A stretch of DNA of 64,000 nucleotides from CAVQXR01 sp963717955. Lineage in GTDB: Bacteria; Actinomycetota; Thermoleophilia; Gaiellales; Gaiellaceae. Position numbers and translations under genes: made by a program. The notes beneath the pieces were generated by a model, which saw nothing but the letters and a program-made list of their open reading frames with translations, did not search any database and was not told the DNA's origin. Positions 33,097 through 43,840 of the stretch are shown here, in pieces. Within the stretch, counting starts at the first letter, position 1, and every line of letters begins with the position of its first letter. Location of the stretch: the NCBI GenBank assembly GCA_963717955.1, contig CAVQXR010000002.1:620001-684000 (forward strand), written 5' to 3'.

Positions 33097-34338
33097 CTAG
33101 CCGATCCTGTGCCTGGCCCGGGCGCCCGCGGCACGGACCCCACCGGGACCCGGGGAGCTCCGGGCGGCGACGCTGTCCGCGGCCGTGGCCTGCGTCGTGA
33201 GCCCCCCTTCGCGCACGAGCGCGGCGACCTGCTCGTGCGCGTCGCGGAACGGCACGCCCTCGGCGACGAGGCGCTCGGCCTCGTCGGTGGCGAGGAGCAA
33301 CGGGTCGGACGCCGCTTCGGCCATCCGCTCGCGGCGCACTGCGGCGTGCCGGAGGAGGGTGGAGAGCGCCGCGAGGGCGGCGGCGACGTCGCGGCGAGCG
33401 GCGAACACCGGCGGCTTGTCCTCCTGCAGGTCGAGGTTGTAGGCGAGTGGGAGGCCCTTCACGGTCGCGAGCAGGCCCGTCAACCGGCCGATCGCGGTGC
33501 CGGCCTTTCCGCGCGACAGCTCGGCGACGTCCGGGTTCAGCTTCTGCGGCATCATCGAGGAGCCCGTCGCCGCCTCCTCGGGGAGCCGCAGGAAGCCGAA
33601 CTCGGCCGTCGTCCAGAGGCAGAGCTCCTCGCCGATCCGCGAGAGGTGGGTGAAGAGGACGGCGGTCGCGTACAGGTAGTCGAGGGCGAAATCGCGGTCG
33701 GCGACCGCGTCGAGGGAGTTCCGCATCTGGCCCGGAGGGGCGGGCAGGGGAAGCGTCGAGCCTGCGAGCGCGCCGGCGCCGAGCGGCGTCGGCTCCGCCT
33801 GGGAGCGGGCGAAGCGGAACCGCTCGAGGTCGCGTTCCAGCATCTCCACCCAGGCGAGCAGGTGATGGCCGAGCGCGATCGGCTGGGCCCGCTGCAGGTG
33901 CGTATAGCCCGGCATGACCGTCCCCGCCTCCTCGTCGGCCCGGTCGAGAAGCACGAGCGCGAACGCACGGATCGCAGCGACGGCCTCGTCGCAGGCGTCC
34001 TGGACGTAGAGCCGGAAGGCGGTCACGACCTGGTCGTTGCGCGAACGGCCGGCGTGGATCTTGCGCCCGACCGGGCCGAGGACGCGCTCGATCGCCGAGT
34101 GGACGTCCTCGTCGCCGGGGTCGAGGAGCGCCGCGCCCTGCTCCGCGATCTCCGTCAGGCGCCCGTCGACCTCCGCGAATTCGGCCTCGGTCAGGATGCC
34201 GACCTCGCGGAGCCGCCGGGCGTGCATGCGCGTCCCCGCGCAGTCGTAGGGAAGCAGGGCCGCGTCGTCGCCGCGCAGGAACGCCTCGACCTCGGGTGCG
34301 AGCTTCTTTCCACCGGTTCTGCCTGCCCACAGGGACAT
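33097..34338 (-). CDS. argH: Argininosuccinate lyase
   Basis: A 413-residue enzyme of the fumarase/aspartase superfamily that splits argininosuccinate into arginine and fumarate. The signature GSSMMPQKLNPDVAELSRGK holds the catalytic serine loop. PYDCAGTRMHARRL, DEDVHSAIERVLG, GRKIHAGRSRNDQVVTAFRL and PGYTHLQRAQPIALGHHLLA carry the other conserved substrate-binding residues. It is somewhat shorter than typical ArgH (about 460), mostly at the C-terminus, which ends in a proline/arginine-rich tail. It is the last gene of the arg operon, 7 bases after argG. LysA follows in the same direction with its own promoter. Confidence 0.96.
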   Translation of the reverse strand: MSLWAGRTGGKKLAPEVEAFLRGDDAALLPYDCAGTRMHARRLREVGILTEAEFAEVDGRLTEIAEQGAALLDPGDEDVHSAIERVLGPVGRKIHAGRSRNDQVVTAFRLYVQDACDEAVAAIRAFALVLLDRADEEAGTVMPGYTHLQRAQPIALGHHLLAWVEMLERDLERFRFARSQAEPTPLGAGALAGSTLPLPAPPGQMRNSLDAVADRDFALDYLYATAVLFTHLSRIGEELCLWTTAEFGFLRLPEEAATGSSMMPQKLNPDVAELSRGKAGTAIGRLTGLLATVKGLPLAYNLDLQEDKPPVFAARRDVAAALAALSTLLRHAAVRRERMAEAASDPLLLATDEAERLVAEGVPFRDAHEQVAALVREGGLTTQATAADSVAARSSPGPGGVRAAGARARHRIG

Positions 34339-34345
34339 GGCGCGT

Positions 34346-35557
34346 TCAGGCGTTCGTCTCGGCCAGCTTCCGCGCCCGCGCTGCGGCGAGCTCGGTCTCG
34401 AGCGATGCGATCTGGATGAAGCCCTCGGCGGCCTGGTGCGGGAACGTCTCGCCGGCGGCGTAGGACGCGAGCGTTTCGGCGTACAGCGCGTTCTCGGAGC
34501 GGCGCCCGTTGACGATCGCGGCGGCCGACCGCAGCTCCACGCGCACCTCGCCGGTGACGAGCTGCTGCGTGTGGTCGACGAAGACGTCGATCGCCTCGCG
34601 GATCGGGCTGAACCAGAGGCCGTCGTAGACGACCTCCGTCCAGCGCGTCTCGAGCTGACGCTTGAGCTGGAGCTCGGCCTTCGTCAGGACGAGGTCCTCG
34701 AGCGCGCGGTGAGCGCTGATCAGCACGATCGCCGCCGGCGCCTCGTACACCTCCCGGCTCTTGATCCCGACGGCCCGGTTCTCGATCATGTCGACCCGGC
34801 CGATGCCGTACGCGCCGGCACGCTGGTTCAGCTCGGCGACGAGATCGAAGAGCGACAACTCCTCGCCGTCGAGCGCCACCGGGAGGCCGCGCTGAAACGC
34901 GATCACGACCTCGGTCGGTGCGGGCGCCGCGTTCGGATCGGCGGAGAGGATGAACGGGTCCTCCGGCGGTGCAACCCACGGATCCTCGAGCGGTCCGGCC
35001 TCGATCGACCTTCCGAACAGGTTCTCGTCGAACGAGTAGGGAGAGCTCTTCGTCACCTGGGTCGGGATGTTCCGGGCGAGCGCGTACTCGACCTCCTCCT
35101 CGCGCGTCCATGTCCGATCGCGCAGCGGAGCGATCACGCGCACGCCCGGGTAGTTCGCCTTGAACGCGAGCTCGAACCGCAGCTGGTCGTTCCCCTTGCC
35201 CGTGCACCCGTGCACGACCGCCTCCGCACCGAGCTCGAGCGCGAGCTGAGCGACCCCCTCGGCGATCACCGGGCGGGAGAGCGCGGAGACCAGTGGGTAC
35301 TTCCCCTCGTACAGCGCGTTGGTCTTGATCGCCCGCGCCACCTGCTCGTCCGCGAACGCCTCGCGCCGGTCGACCAGGATCACGTCGGCCGCGCCGGCCG
35401 CCGTGCCGCGGGCCATCGCCTCGTCGATGTCGTAGGTCTGCCCGACGTCGACCAGGACCGCGACGACCTCGTCGAAGCCGTAGTCCTCGCGCAGCCATGC
35501 GATCGCGCAGGTCGTGTCGAGCCCTCCGGAGTACGCGAGGACGGCGGTTCTGCTCAT
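34346..35557 (-). CDS. argG: Argininosuccinate synthase
   Basis: 403 residues. It condenses citrulline and aspartate with ATP. The N-type ATP pyrophosphatase loop LAYSGGLDTTCAIAWL is at residues 7-22. Further motifs are VVHGCTGKGNDQLRFELAF and IAPLRDRTWTREEEVEYA. The C-terminal part has PIREAIDVFVDHTQQLVTGEVRVEL. The ATG overlaps the argR stop by four bases. The cluster provides citrulline only if argF, which is absent here, is encoded elsewhere. Identification is certain. Confidence 0.97.
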   Translation of the reverse strand: MSRTAVLAYSGGLDTTCAIAWLREDYGFDEVVAVLVDVGQTYDIDEAMARGTAAGAADVILVDRREAFADEQVARAIKTNALYEGKYPLVSALSRPVIAEGVAQLALELGAEAVVHGCTGKGNDQLRFELAFKANYPGVRVIAPLRDRTWTREEEVEYALARNIPTQVTKSSPYSFDENLFGRSIEAGPLEDPWVAPPEDPFILSADPNAAPAPTEVVIAFQRGLPVALDGEELSLFDLVAELNQRAGAYGIGRVDMIENRAVGIKSREVYEAPAAIVLISAHRALEDLVLTKAELQLKRQLETRWTEVVYDGLWFSPIREAIDVFVDHTQQLVTGEVRVELRSAAAIVNGRRSENALYAETLASYAAGETFPHQAAEGFIQIASLETELAAARARKLAETNA

Positions 35558-36024
35558 GCTGCTCCCTCCATCAGATGGACGCGAAACCGGTCACGCAGCT
35601 GGGCGCCCGTAACGCCCTCGCGGGCGACGACGATGATGGTGTTCTCGCCGGCGACGGTGCCGATCACGTCGCTGCCGGCAGCCTCGTCGATCGCGTCGGC
35701 GAGCGGGGCGGCATAGCCGCGCGGCGTCGTCACGACGAGCAGGTTGCCGCTGGCCTCCATCGTGAGCGCGAGCCGGCGCAGCGCGGTGGCGAGCTCGCGG
35801 CGACGGTCGCCGTTCACCGAGCCCGGCGGCGCGTACACGAGGCGGCCGTTCCCGTCGCGCACCTTCGTGAGGCCGAGCTCGGCGACGTCACGGGAGACGG
35901 TGGTCTGGACGACATCGAAGCCGGCGTCGCGAAGCGCCTCGACGAGCTCGGTCTGCGTGGAGATCGAGCGCTCGCGCACGAGCCGGAGGATCGCGCCCTG
36001 ACGCTCGCGCCTGACCGGGGTCAC
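35554..36024 (-). CDS. argR: Arginine repressor
   Basis: A 156-residue ArgR. The N-terminal winged helix reads RQGAILRLVRERSISTQTELVEAL, then GFDVVQTTVSRDVAELGL, whose SRD(V/I)xELGL recognition helix is diagnostic. The C-terminal hexamerisation and arginine-binding domain ends DVIGTVAGENTIIVVAREGV. With arginine bound, hexamers repress arginine genes at ARG boxes. The GTG overlaps the argD stop by four bases. Being inside the operon it controls, it probably autoregulates through the operator upstream of argC at 39986-40009. Confidence 0.95.
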   Translation of the reverse strand: MTPVRRERQGAILRLVRERSISTQTELVEALRDAGFDVVQTTVSRDVAELGLTKVRDGNGRLVYAPPGSVNGDRRRELATALRRLALTMEASGNLLVVTTPRGYAAPLADAIDEAAGSDVIGTVAGENTIIVVAREGVTGAQLRDRFRVHLMEGAA

Positions 36025-37160
36025 GCAAGCACCTCGCCGAGCATCGCCAGTGCCTGGTCGACGTGCTCGGGCCGGACGACGAGCGGCGGCGTCAGGCGGA
36101 GCACGTTCGCGCCCGCGGTGCCGACGACGAGGCCGGCGTCGAGGCAGGCGCTCGCGACCGGGCCGGCCGGGCGGTCGAGCTCGCATCCAACCATGAGGCC
36201 CGTGCCGCGCACCGCGGCAACCGCCGGCAGCGCCCGGAGACCCGACCGGAGCCGGTCACCCGTTTCCCTGACGTTCGCGAGCAGCTCGTCGTCGATCGCG
36301 TCGACGGCGGCGCAGCCCGCCGCGCACGTCACCGGGTTCCCGCCGAACGTCGATGCGTGATCGCCCGGGACGAAGCCACCCGCGGCATCGTCCGAGACGA
36401 GCAGGCAGCCGATCGGAAGCCCGTTCGCGAGGCCCTTCGCGAGCGCGACGATGTCCGGCTTGACTCCGAGCTGCTCGTGGGCGAAGAACGTGCCGGTTCG
36501 CCCGAGACCGCATTGCACCTCGTCGAAGAAGACGATCGCGCCCTCGGCGCGCGCGACCTCCGCGACGCTCTCGAGGAACTGCTCGGTGGCCGGGTGGACC
36601 CCGCCCTCTCCCAGGATCGGCTCGAGCACGATGCACCCGACGTCCCCGGGCGCGGCGGCGGCGGCGAGCGACTCGGCGTCGTTCAGCCGGGCGAAGCGCA
36701 CCGCGGGCACGAGGGGGCCGAAGCCCTGCCATTTCGCGGGCTGCCCGGTCACCGAGAGGGCGCCGAACGTCCGCCCGTGGAACGACTGCTCGAGCGCGAT
36801 GATCCCGGGCTTTCCACTCTTCTTGCGCGCGTACTTCAGCCCGGCCTCGATCGCCTCGGCGCCGGAGTTGCAGAAGAACGCCTGCGCGCCGCCGAAGCGC
36901 TCGGAGAGCCGGTCGGCGAGCCCGGCCATGGGCTGCGTCCAGAACAGGTTCGAGACGTGCCAGAGGCGCTCGAGCTGCGCATGCGCAGCGGCGGCGACGC
37001 CGGGATGGCAGTGCCCGAGCCCGACGACCGCGATGCCGGCGAGGAAATCGAGATACCGCCTCCCGGCGTCGTCGGTCAGCCAGACCCCGCTTCCCTCGAC
37101 GAACGTGACGTCGGCCCGCGGGTAGGTCGGCAGCACGTGGGCGCCCAGCGTCGCGCTCAT
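36021..37160 (-). CDS. argD: Acetylornithine aminotransferase
   Basis: A 379-residue class III PLP transaminase that converts N-acetylglutamate semialdehyde to N-acetylornithine. Markers include FCNSGAEAIEAGLKYARK, QSFHGRTFGALSVTGQPAKW, IVFFDEVQCGLGRTGTFFA and the PLP lysine in VALAKGLANGLPIG. HASTFGGNPVTCAAG is also typical. The ATG overlaps the argB stop by four bases. It may also serve lysine synthesis as succinyl-diaminopimelate aminotransferase, as in other bacteria. In many actinobacteria argF follows argD, but here argR follows directly. Confidence 0.96.
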   Translation of the reverse strand: MSATLGAHVLPTYPRADVTFVEGSGVWLTDDAGRRYLDFLAGIAVVGLGHCHPGVAAAAHAQLERLWHVSNLFWTQPMAGLADRLSERFGGAQAFFCNSGAEAIEAGLKYARKKSGKPGIIALEQSFHGRTFGALSVTGQPAKWQGFGPLVPAVRFARLNDAESLAAAAAPGDVGCIVLEPILGEGGVHPATEQFLESVAEVARAEGAIVFFDEVQCGLGRTGTFFAHEQLGVKPDIVALAKGLANGLPIGCLLVSDDAAGGFVPGDHASTFGGNPVTCAAGCAAVDAIDDELLANVRETGDRLRSGLRALPAVAAVRGTGLMVGCELDRPAGPVASACLDAGLVVGTAGANVLRLTPPLVVRPEHVDQALAMLGEVLA

Positions 37161-37822
37161 GCCGTCACCACCGTCTCGCCGATCTCGGCGCGGATGCCGA
37201 GCCGGGCGGCGTGGACCGCGGCCTCGAGCTTCGGCACGATCCCGCCCTGGAACGTGCCCGCCGTGAGCATCGAGTCGGCCTCCTCGGCGCCGATCGAGGC
37301 GACGACGTCGCCGTCGAGCAGGAGTCCCGGCACGTCGGTCACGAACAGGATCCTCTCTGCCCCGAGGCCTGCGGCGAGGGCCACCGCGGCCTCGTCGGCA
37401 TTGACGTTGAGCGGGCCCTTCGCCAGGGGAGCGATGACCGGGATGCGCGCCTCCCGCAGCGCGCTGGTCACGAGCGGCGGGCGACTCGGAATCGGGTTTC
37501 CGACCAGGCCAAGCCCCGGGACCGGCGTCGCCCCGAGGCCGATCTCGTCGCCCATCAGGCCGACGGCGCGGGGCCCGATCGCGGAGCAGATCGACGCGTT
37601 TACCCCGACGAGCGATTCCCGGACGAGCCCGAGCGCCTCGGGGGTCGTGAAGCGCCGCCCGTCGACGAAGCGCACCTCGAGGCCGCGCTCGCGCATCAGC
37701 GCCGAGATCTGAGGGCCGGCGCCGTGGACGACGGCGACCTCGTGGTCGGCCGCGAGCTCGAGGACGGCCTGCGCCGCGCCCTCCGCGATCGCCCCGCCGA
37801 GCTTGAGGACGACGAGGCTCAC
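37157..37822 (-). CDS. argB: Acetylglutamate kinase
   Basis: A 221-residue amino-acid kinase, shorter than usual (about 260-300) because the N-terminal helix linked to arginine feedback inhibition is missing and the protein starts almost at the first strand, LVVLKLGGAIAEGA. VVHGAGPQISALMRERGLEV, RFTTPEALGLVRESLVGVN and PLNVNADEAAVALAAGLGA are diagnostic, followed by ILFVTDVPGLLLDGD. The GTG start overlaps the argJ stop by four bases. The lack of an N-terminal helix suggests it is not arginine-sensitive in the hexameric way; this is inferred from known family structures. Confidence 0.95.
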   Translation of the reverse strand: MSLVVLKLGGAIAEGAAQAVLELAADHEVAVVHGAGPQISALMRERGLEVRFVDGRRFTTPEALGLVRESLVGVNASICSAIGPRAVGLMGDEIGLGATPVPGLGLVGNPIPSRPPLVTSALREARIPVIAPLAKGPLNVNADEAAVALAAGLGAERILFVTDVPGLLLDGDVVASIGAEEADSMLTAGTFQGGIVPKLEAAVHAARLGIRAEIGETVVTA

Positions 37823-38982
37823 GTCGTGTACTCCGCGTTGATGCGCACGTAGTCGTACGTGAGATCGGACGAGAGGTACGCGGCCCGTCCCTGCCCGAGG
37901 CCGAGCTCGAGCTCGATCCGGCACGCGGTTCCTGACAGATCGGGCCGGGACTCGACCGGCATGCCGTCGACGTAGACGGCGATACCGTTGAAGGAGAGCG
38001 TCGCGAGCTGCGGGTCGAGGCGGGCGAAGCCGCCGTTGACCGTCGCCGATCCGGCCGCGGCCAGGACGCGGCCCCAGTTCGGGTCGCGGCCGAACGCGGC
38101 GGTCTTCACGAGCGGCGAGGTAGCGATACGGCGGGCGATCGCCGTCGCCTCGCCATCGCTCACCGCACCCGAGACGTCGATCTCGAGCAGCACCGTTGCG
38201 CCCTCGCCGTCGGCGACGATGCTCCTGGCGAGAGAGCCGCAGACCTCCCGAAGCGCGGCCGCGAAGGCCTCGTCGCGTGCACGCGTCCGCTCGCCGCCGC
38301 TCACGCCGTTCGCGAGCAGGAGGACGGCGTCGTTCGTCGAGCAGTCGCCGTCGATCGAGATCCGGTTGAAGCTCTCCTCGACCGCCGGGCGCAGGACGCC
38401 GAGCGCCTCGGCCTGCGTCAACGGGTAGTCGGTCGTCACGACGGCGAGCATCGTCGCGAGTACCGGATGGATCATCCCGGCCCCCTTCGCCATGCCGCCG
38501 ACCGTGAACCCGTCGCGACTCGCCGCCGCGGTCTTCGGGGCGGTATCGGTCGTCATGATCGCCTCGGACGCCGGCTCGCCCCCGTCGGGGGTGAGTGCAT
38601 CGACCGCGATGCGGAGCCCGGAGAGCAGCTTCTCGAGCGGAAGCCGAACGCCGATCACGCCGGTCGACATGACGATCACCTCCTCCGTGCGGAGGCCCAT
38701 CAGCCGCGCCGCCTCGGCCGCGGTCGCGATCGCGTCGAGCTCGCCGCGCGCGCCGGTCGCAGCGTTCGCCGACCCGGCATTGACGACGACCGCCTGCGGG
38801 CTCATCCGGTCGAGGTGGCACTGCGACACGGTGACGGGCGCGGCCTTGAGCCGGTTCGCCGTGAACATCGCGGCTCCGACCGCGGGCGCGAGGGAGCGCA
38901 CGACGGCGAGATCCTTCCCGCTGCGGCGGATCCCCGCCGCGACGCCGGAGGCGACGAAGCCCCGGGGAGCGGTCACGCTCAT
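37819..38982 (-). CDS. argJ: Bifunctional glutamate N-acetyltransferase/amino-acid acetyltransferase ArgJ
   Basis: A 387-residue self-cleaving Ntn-type enzyme that moves the acetyl group from N-acetylornithine back to glutamate, making the pathway cyclic. The cleavage site is before the threonine of VLATMLAVVTTD; GGMAKGAGMIHP precedes it. VNAGSANAATGARG, VIVMSTGVIGVRLP and TAAFGRDPNWGRVLAAAG are typical. The ATG at 38982 gives the normal start MSVTAPRGFVASGVAAGI and overlaps the argC stop by four bases. ArgJ makes argA and argE unnecessary, consistent with their absence here. Confidence 0.96.
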   Translation of the reverse strand: MSVTAPRGFVASGVAAGIRRSGKDLAVVRSLAPAVGAAMFTANRLKAAPVTVSQCHLDRMSPQAVVVNAGSANAATGARGELDAIATAAEAARLMGLRTEEVIVMSTGVIGVRLPLEKLLSGLRIAVDALTPDGGEPASEAIMTTDTAPKTAAASRDGFTVGGMAKGAGMIHPVLATMLAVVTTDYPLTQAEALGVLRPAVEESFNRISIDGDCSTNDAVLLLANGVSGGERTRARDEAFAAALREVCGSLARSIVADGEGATVLLEIDVSGAVSDGEATAIARRIATSPLVKTAAFGRDPNWGRVLAAAGSATVNGGFARLDPQLATLSFNGIAVYVDGMPVESRPDLSGTACRIELELGLGQGRAAYLSSDLTYDYVRINAEYTT

Positions 38983-39974
38983 ACGACGACTCCCGCGAGC
39001 CGTAGCCCGGCCGTCTCGTCGAGGCCGAGGGCCAGGTTCGCGTTCTGCACGGCCTGTCCGGCCGCTCCCTTGCCGAGGTTGTCGATCGCGCACGTGACGA
39101 TCGCGTGGTCGGTCGCCCGGTCTGCGAAGACGCCGATCTCGGCCGCGTCGGTGCCCTGCACGCGCGACAGCTCGGGGTCGACCCCCGCCGGGAGCACGTT
39201 GACCGCCGGGGCAGTCGCGTAGGCCGCCTCGAGCATCCCGCGTGCCTCACCGGCCGGGACGCCGCGCAGGTAGCACGTCGCCATCAGCCCGCGGCGGATC
39301 GGCAGCAGATGGGTGACGAGGCAGACGGGAAAGCCGAGCAGCTGCTCGATCTCGGGCTCGTGCTGGTGGCGGCCGACCTTGTAGGCGGAGAGGTTCTCGA
39401 GCACGGCGCCGGCGTGGGAGCTCGCCCGCGGGTTGCGCCCGGCGCCCGAGACGCCGCTCTTCGCGTCGATCACGACCGAATCCGGCTCGACCTGGCCGGC
39501 GAGCGGGGCAAGGGCCAGCAGCGCCGCCGTCGCATAGCAGCCGGGGTTCGCGATCAGGCGCCCGGTCGGCGGCCCGAGCTCGGGGATCGAGTAGCACCAG
39601 TCGGCGAGATCCGCGGGGCGAGGATGCTCCCACCCGTACCAGTCGGCATACCCCTGCGGGTCGCGGAGGCGGTGCGCGCCGGTCAGGTCGACGACCACGC
39701 CCTCGGCGGGGGGGACGATGCCCGCCGCACGGTCGTGGTCGAGGCAGAGGAACAGGGCGTCGGCGCCGCTCGCGAGCGCGTCGGCGTTCCGCACGAACGC
39801 CGGCAGCGCCCCGGCGCCGTTGCGGCCGAGTCGAGGGTCGAGGGCGCCCGCAGGCTGCCCGGCGAACGTGTCGGAGCCGAGCGCGACCAGCTCGAGCTGC
39901 GGGTGCGCGAGCACCCGGTCGATCGTCTCCTGGCCGGAATAGCCGGAGGCGCCAACGATCGCGACGGAGATCAT
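38979..39974 (-). CDS. argC: N-acetyl-gamma-glutamyl-phosphate reductase
   Basis: A 331-residue NADPH-dependent reductase. The dinucleotide site is VAIVGASGYSGQETI, and the active cysteine lies in LIANPGCYATAALLALAPL. KSGVSGAGRNPRASSH and LPIRRGLMATCYL are conserved. It is the first gene of the operon argC-J-B-D-R-G-H. The ATG is only 7 bases downstream of a good -10 (CATAAT on the minus strand), so the operon message is probably leaderless. Divergent from carA across a 39-base operator region. Confidence 0.96.
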   Translation of the reverse strand: MISVAIVGASGYSGQETIDRVLAHPQLELVALGSDTFAGQPAGALDPRLGRNGAGALPAFVRNADALASGADALFLCLDHDRAAGIVPPAEGVVVDLTGAHRLRDPQGYADWYGWEHPRPADLADWCYSIPELGPPTGRLIANPGCYATAALLALAPLAGQVEPDSVVIDAKSGVSGAGRNPRASSHAGAVLENLSAYKVGRHQHEPEIEQLLGFPVCLVTHLLPIRRGLMATCYLRGVPAGEARGMLEAAYATAPAVNVLPAGVDPELSRVQGTDAAEIGVFADRATDHAIVTCAIDNLGKGAAGQAVQNANLALGLDETAGLRLAGVVV

Positions 39975-39975
39975 G

Positions 39976-40010
39976 TTGCGTATTATGCATAGTCTCAGTA
40001 AACTATGCAA
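39976..40010. promoter_or_regulatory. Shared argC/carA promoters with ARG-box-like inverted repeat
   Basis: An AT-rich island in GC-rich DNA. TGCATAGT (39986-39993) and ACTATGCA (40002-40009) form a perfect 8-bp inverted repeat with an 8-base gap. Leftward promoter: TTGCAT (40005-40010) and CATAAT (39982-39987), 17-base spacer. Rightward: TTGCGT (39976-39981) and TAAACT (39999-40004), 17-base spacer. TGCAT-type half sites fit actinobacterial ARG boxes as I recall them. ArgR bound here would block both promoters at once. Confidence 0.7.
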
Positions 40011-40013
40011 GTC

Positions 40014-41098
40014 ATGCGAACGGCCCACCTGGTGCTCGAGGACGGCACGACCTTCGCGGGCCGCAGCGTCGGAGCGTCCGGTGTCTCGTCCGGAGAGGCG
40101 TGCTTCACGACCTCGATGGCAGGCTACGAGGAGGCCGTCACCGACCCGAGCTTCGCCGCCCAGGTCCTCACGTTCTCCTACCCGCTGATCGGCAACTACG
40201 GGGTCGACGAGTGTCGCATGGAGTCGAGCCGGATCTGGACCGAGGGCGTCGTCAGCCGGCGCATGCGGCCGGCCTTCGCCGACTGGCTCGCCGGGAGGGG
40301 CGTCGTCGCGCTCGAGGACGTGGATACGCGCGCTCTCGTACGGCACATCCGCTCGGAGGGTGCGATGCGGTGCGCGCTCGGGGAGGCGCCGCCCGACGAG
40401 CTGCTCGACCGCGCGCTCGCGGAGCCCCACATCGACTACGAGCGCGCGGCCGCCGACCCGGAGCACGCCCACCCGCCGCTCGGCCTGCTCGCGGGCACGA
40501 GGGAGCCGTACACCGTCGGCTCCGGCCCCCGTGTCGCGCTCGTGGACTTCGGCTGCAAGCGGTCGATCGTGAGGCGGCTCGCCGGCTGCGGCCTGGAGGT
40601 CGCCGTCTGCCCGCCGACGTGGGACAGCGACGAGGTGATGGCGCTCTCGCCGCGCGCGGTGCTCGTCGGAAACGGGCCCGGCGACCCCGCGCAGCTCGTC
40701 GACGCGATCGAGACGGTGAAAGGGCTGGTCGGTCGGGTGCCGCTGTTCGGCGTCTGCCTCGGGCACCAGCTGCTCGGGCTCGCGCTCGGGATGCCGACGT
40801 TCAAGCTGCCGTTCGGCCACCGGGGCGCGAACCACCCGGTGCGCGTCCGGTACACGCGACGGGTGCTCGTGACCGTCCAGAACCACGGGTTCGCGGTCGA
40901 GGCGCACGATGCCTCGGAGGTCAGCCACGTCTCCCTGAACGACGGGACCGTCGAGGGGCTCGAAGGCGACGGGTTCTACTCGCTTCAGTTCCATCCCGAG
41001 GCGGCGCCGGGGCCGCTGGACGCGATCCCGTTCTTCGACCGGATCGCGGAGGCCGCCCGTCCGAGCCATGCGCGCGGCGGGAGCCCGCGGGGAGCCTG

Positions 41099-41099
<1 letters not shown>
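40014..41099 (+). CDS. carA: Carbamoyl-phosphate synthase small subunit
   Basis: A 361-residue glutaminase subunit that delivers ammonia from glutamine to CarB. The nucleophile is the cysteine of PLFGVCLGHQLLGLALG, and QFHPEAAPGPLD carries the catalytic histidine and glutamate. N-terminal CFTTSMAGYEEAVTDPSF and SYPLIGNYGV are typical. The ATG at 40014 is preferred over one at 40005 because the latter lies within the ARG-box half site and because the -10 at 39999-40004 would start the message just before 40014. It overlaps carB by a single base (TGATG). No pyrimidine genes are adjacent, so regulation by arginine is expected. Confidence 0.95.
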
Positions 41100-43765
<2,666 letters not shown>

Positions 43766-43827
43766 GAGGTCGCGCCGAGGCGTGATCGTGGCGGCGGTTC
43801 CCTCGCCGGGGGGTCCGACGGCGTAGG

Positions 43828-43833
43828 CACAAT
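43828..43833 (+). promoter_or_regulatory. -10 box before the propeller/RTX gene
   Basis: CACAAT stands 7 bases before the GTG of the secreted propeller gene, with no ribosome site between. It suggests a leaderless transcript independent of carAB. Confidence 0.4.
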
Positions 43834-43840
43834 CGTCCGG

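Noticed and set aside
40005..40013. An upstream ATG for carA
   Set aside because: It lies inside the ARG-box half site and the leftward -35 box, and the protein family start fits the next ATG.
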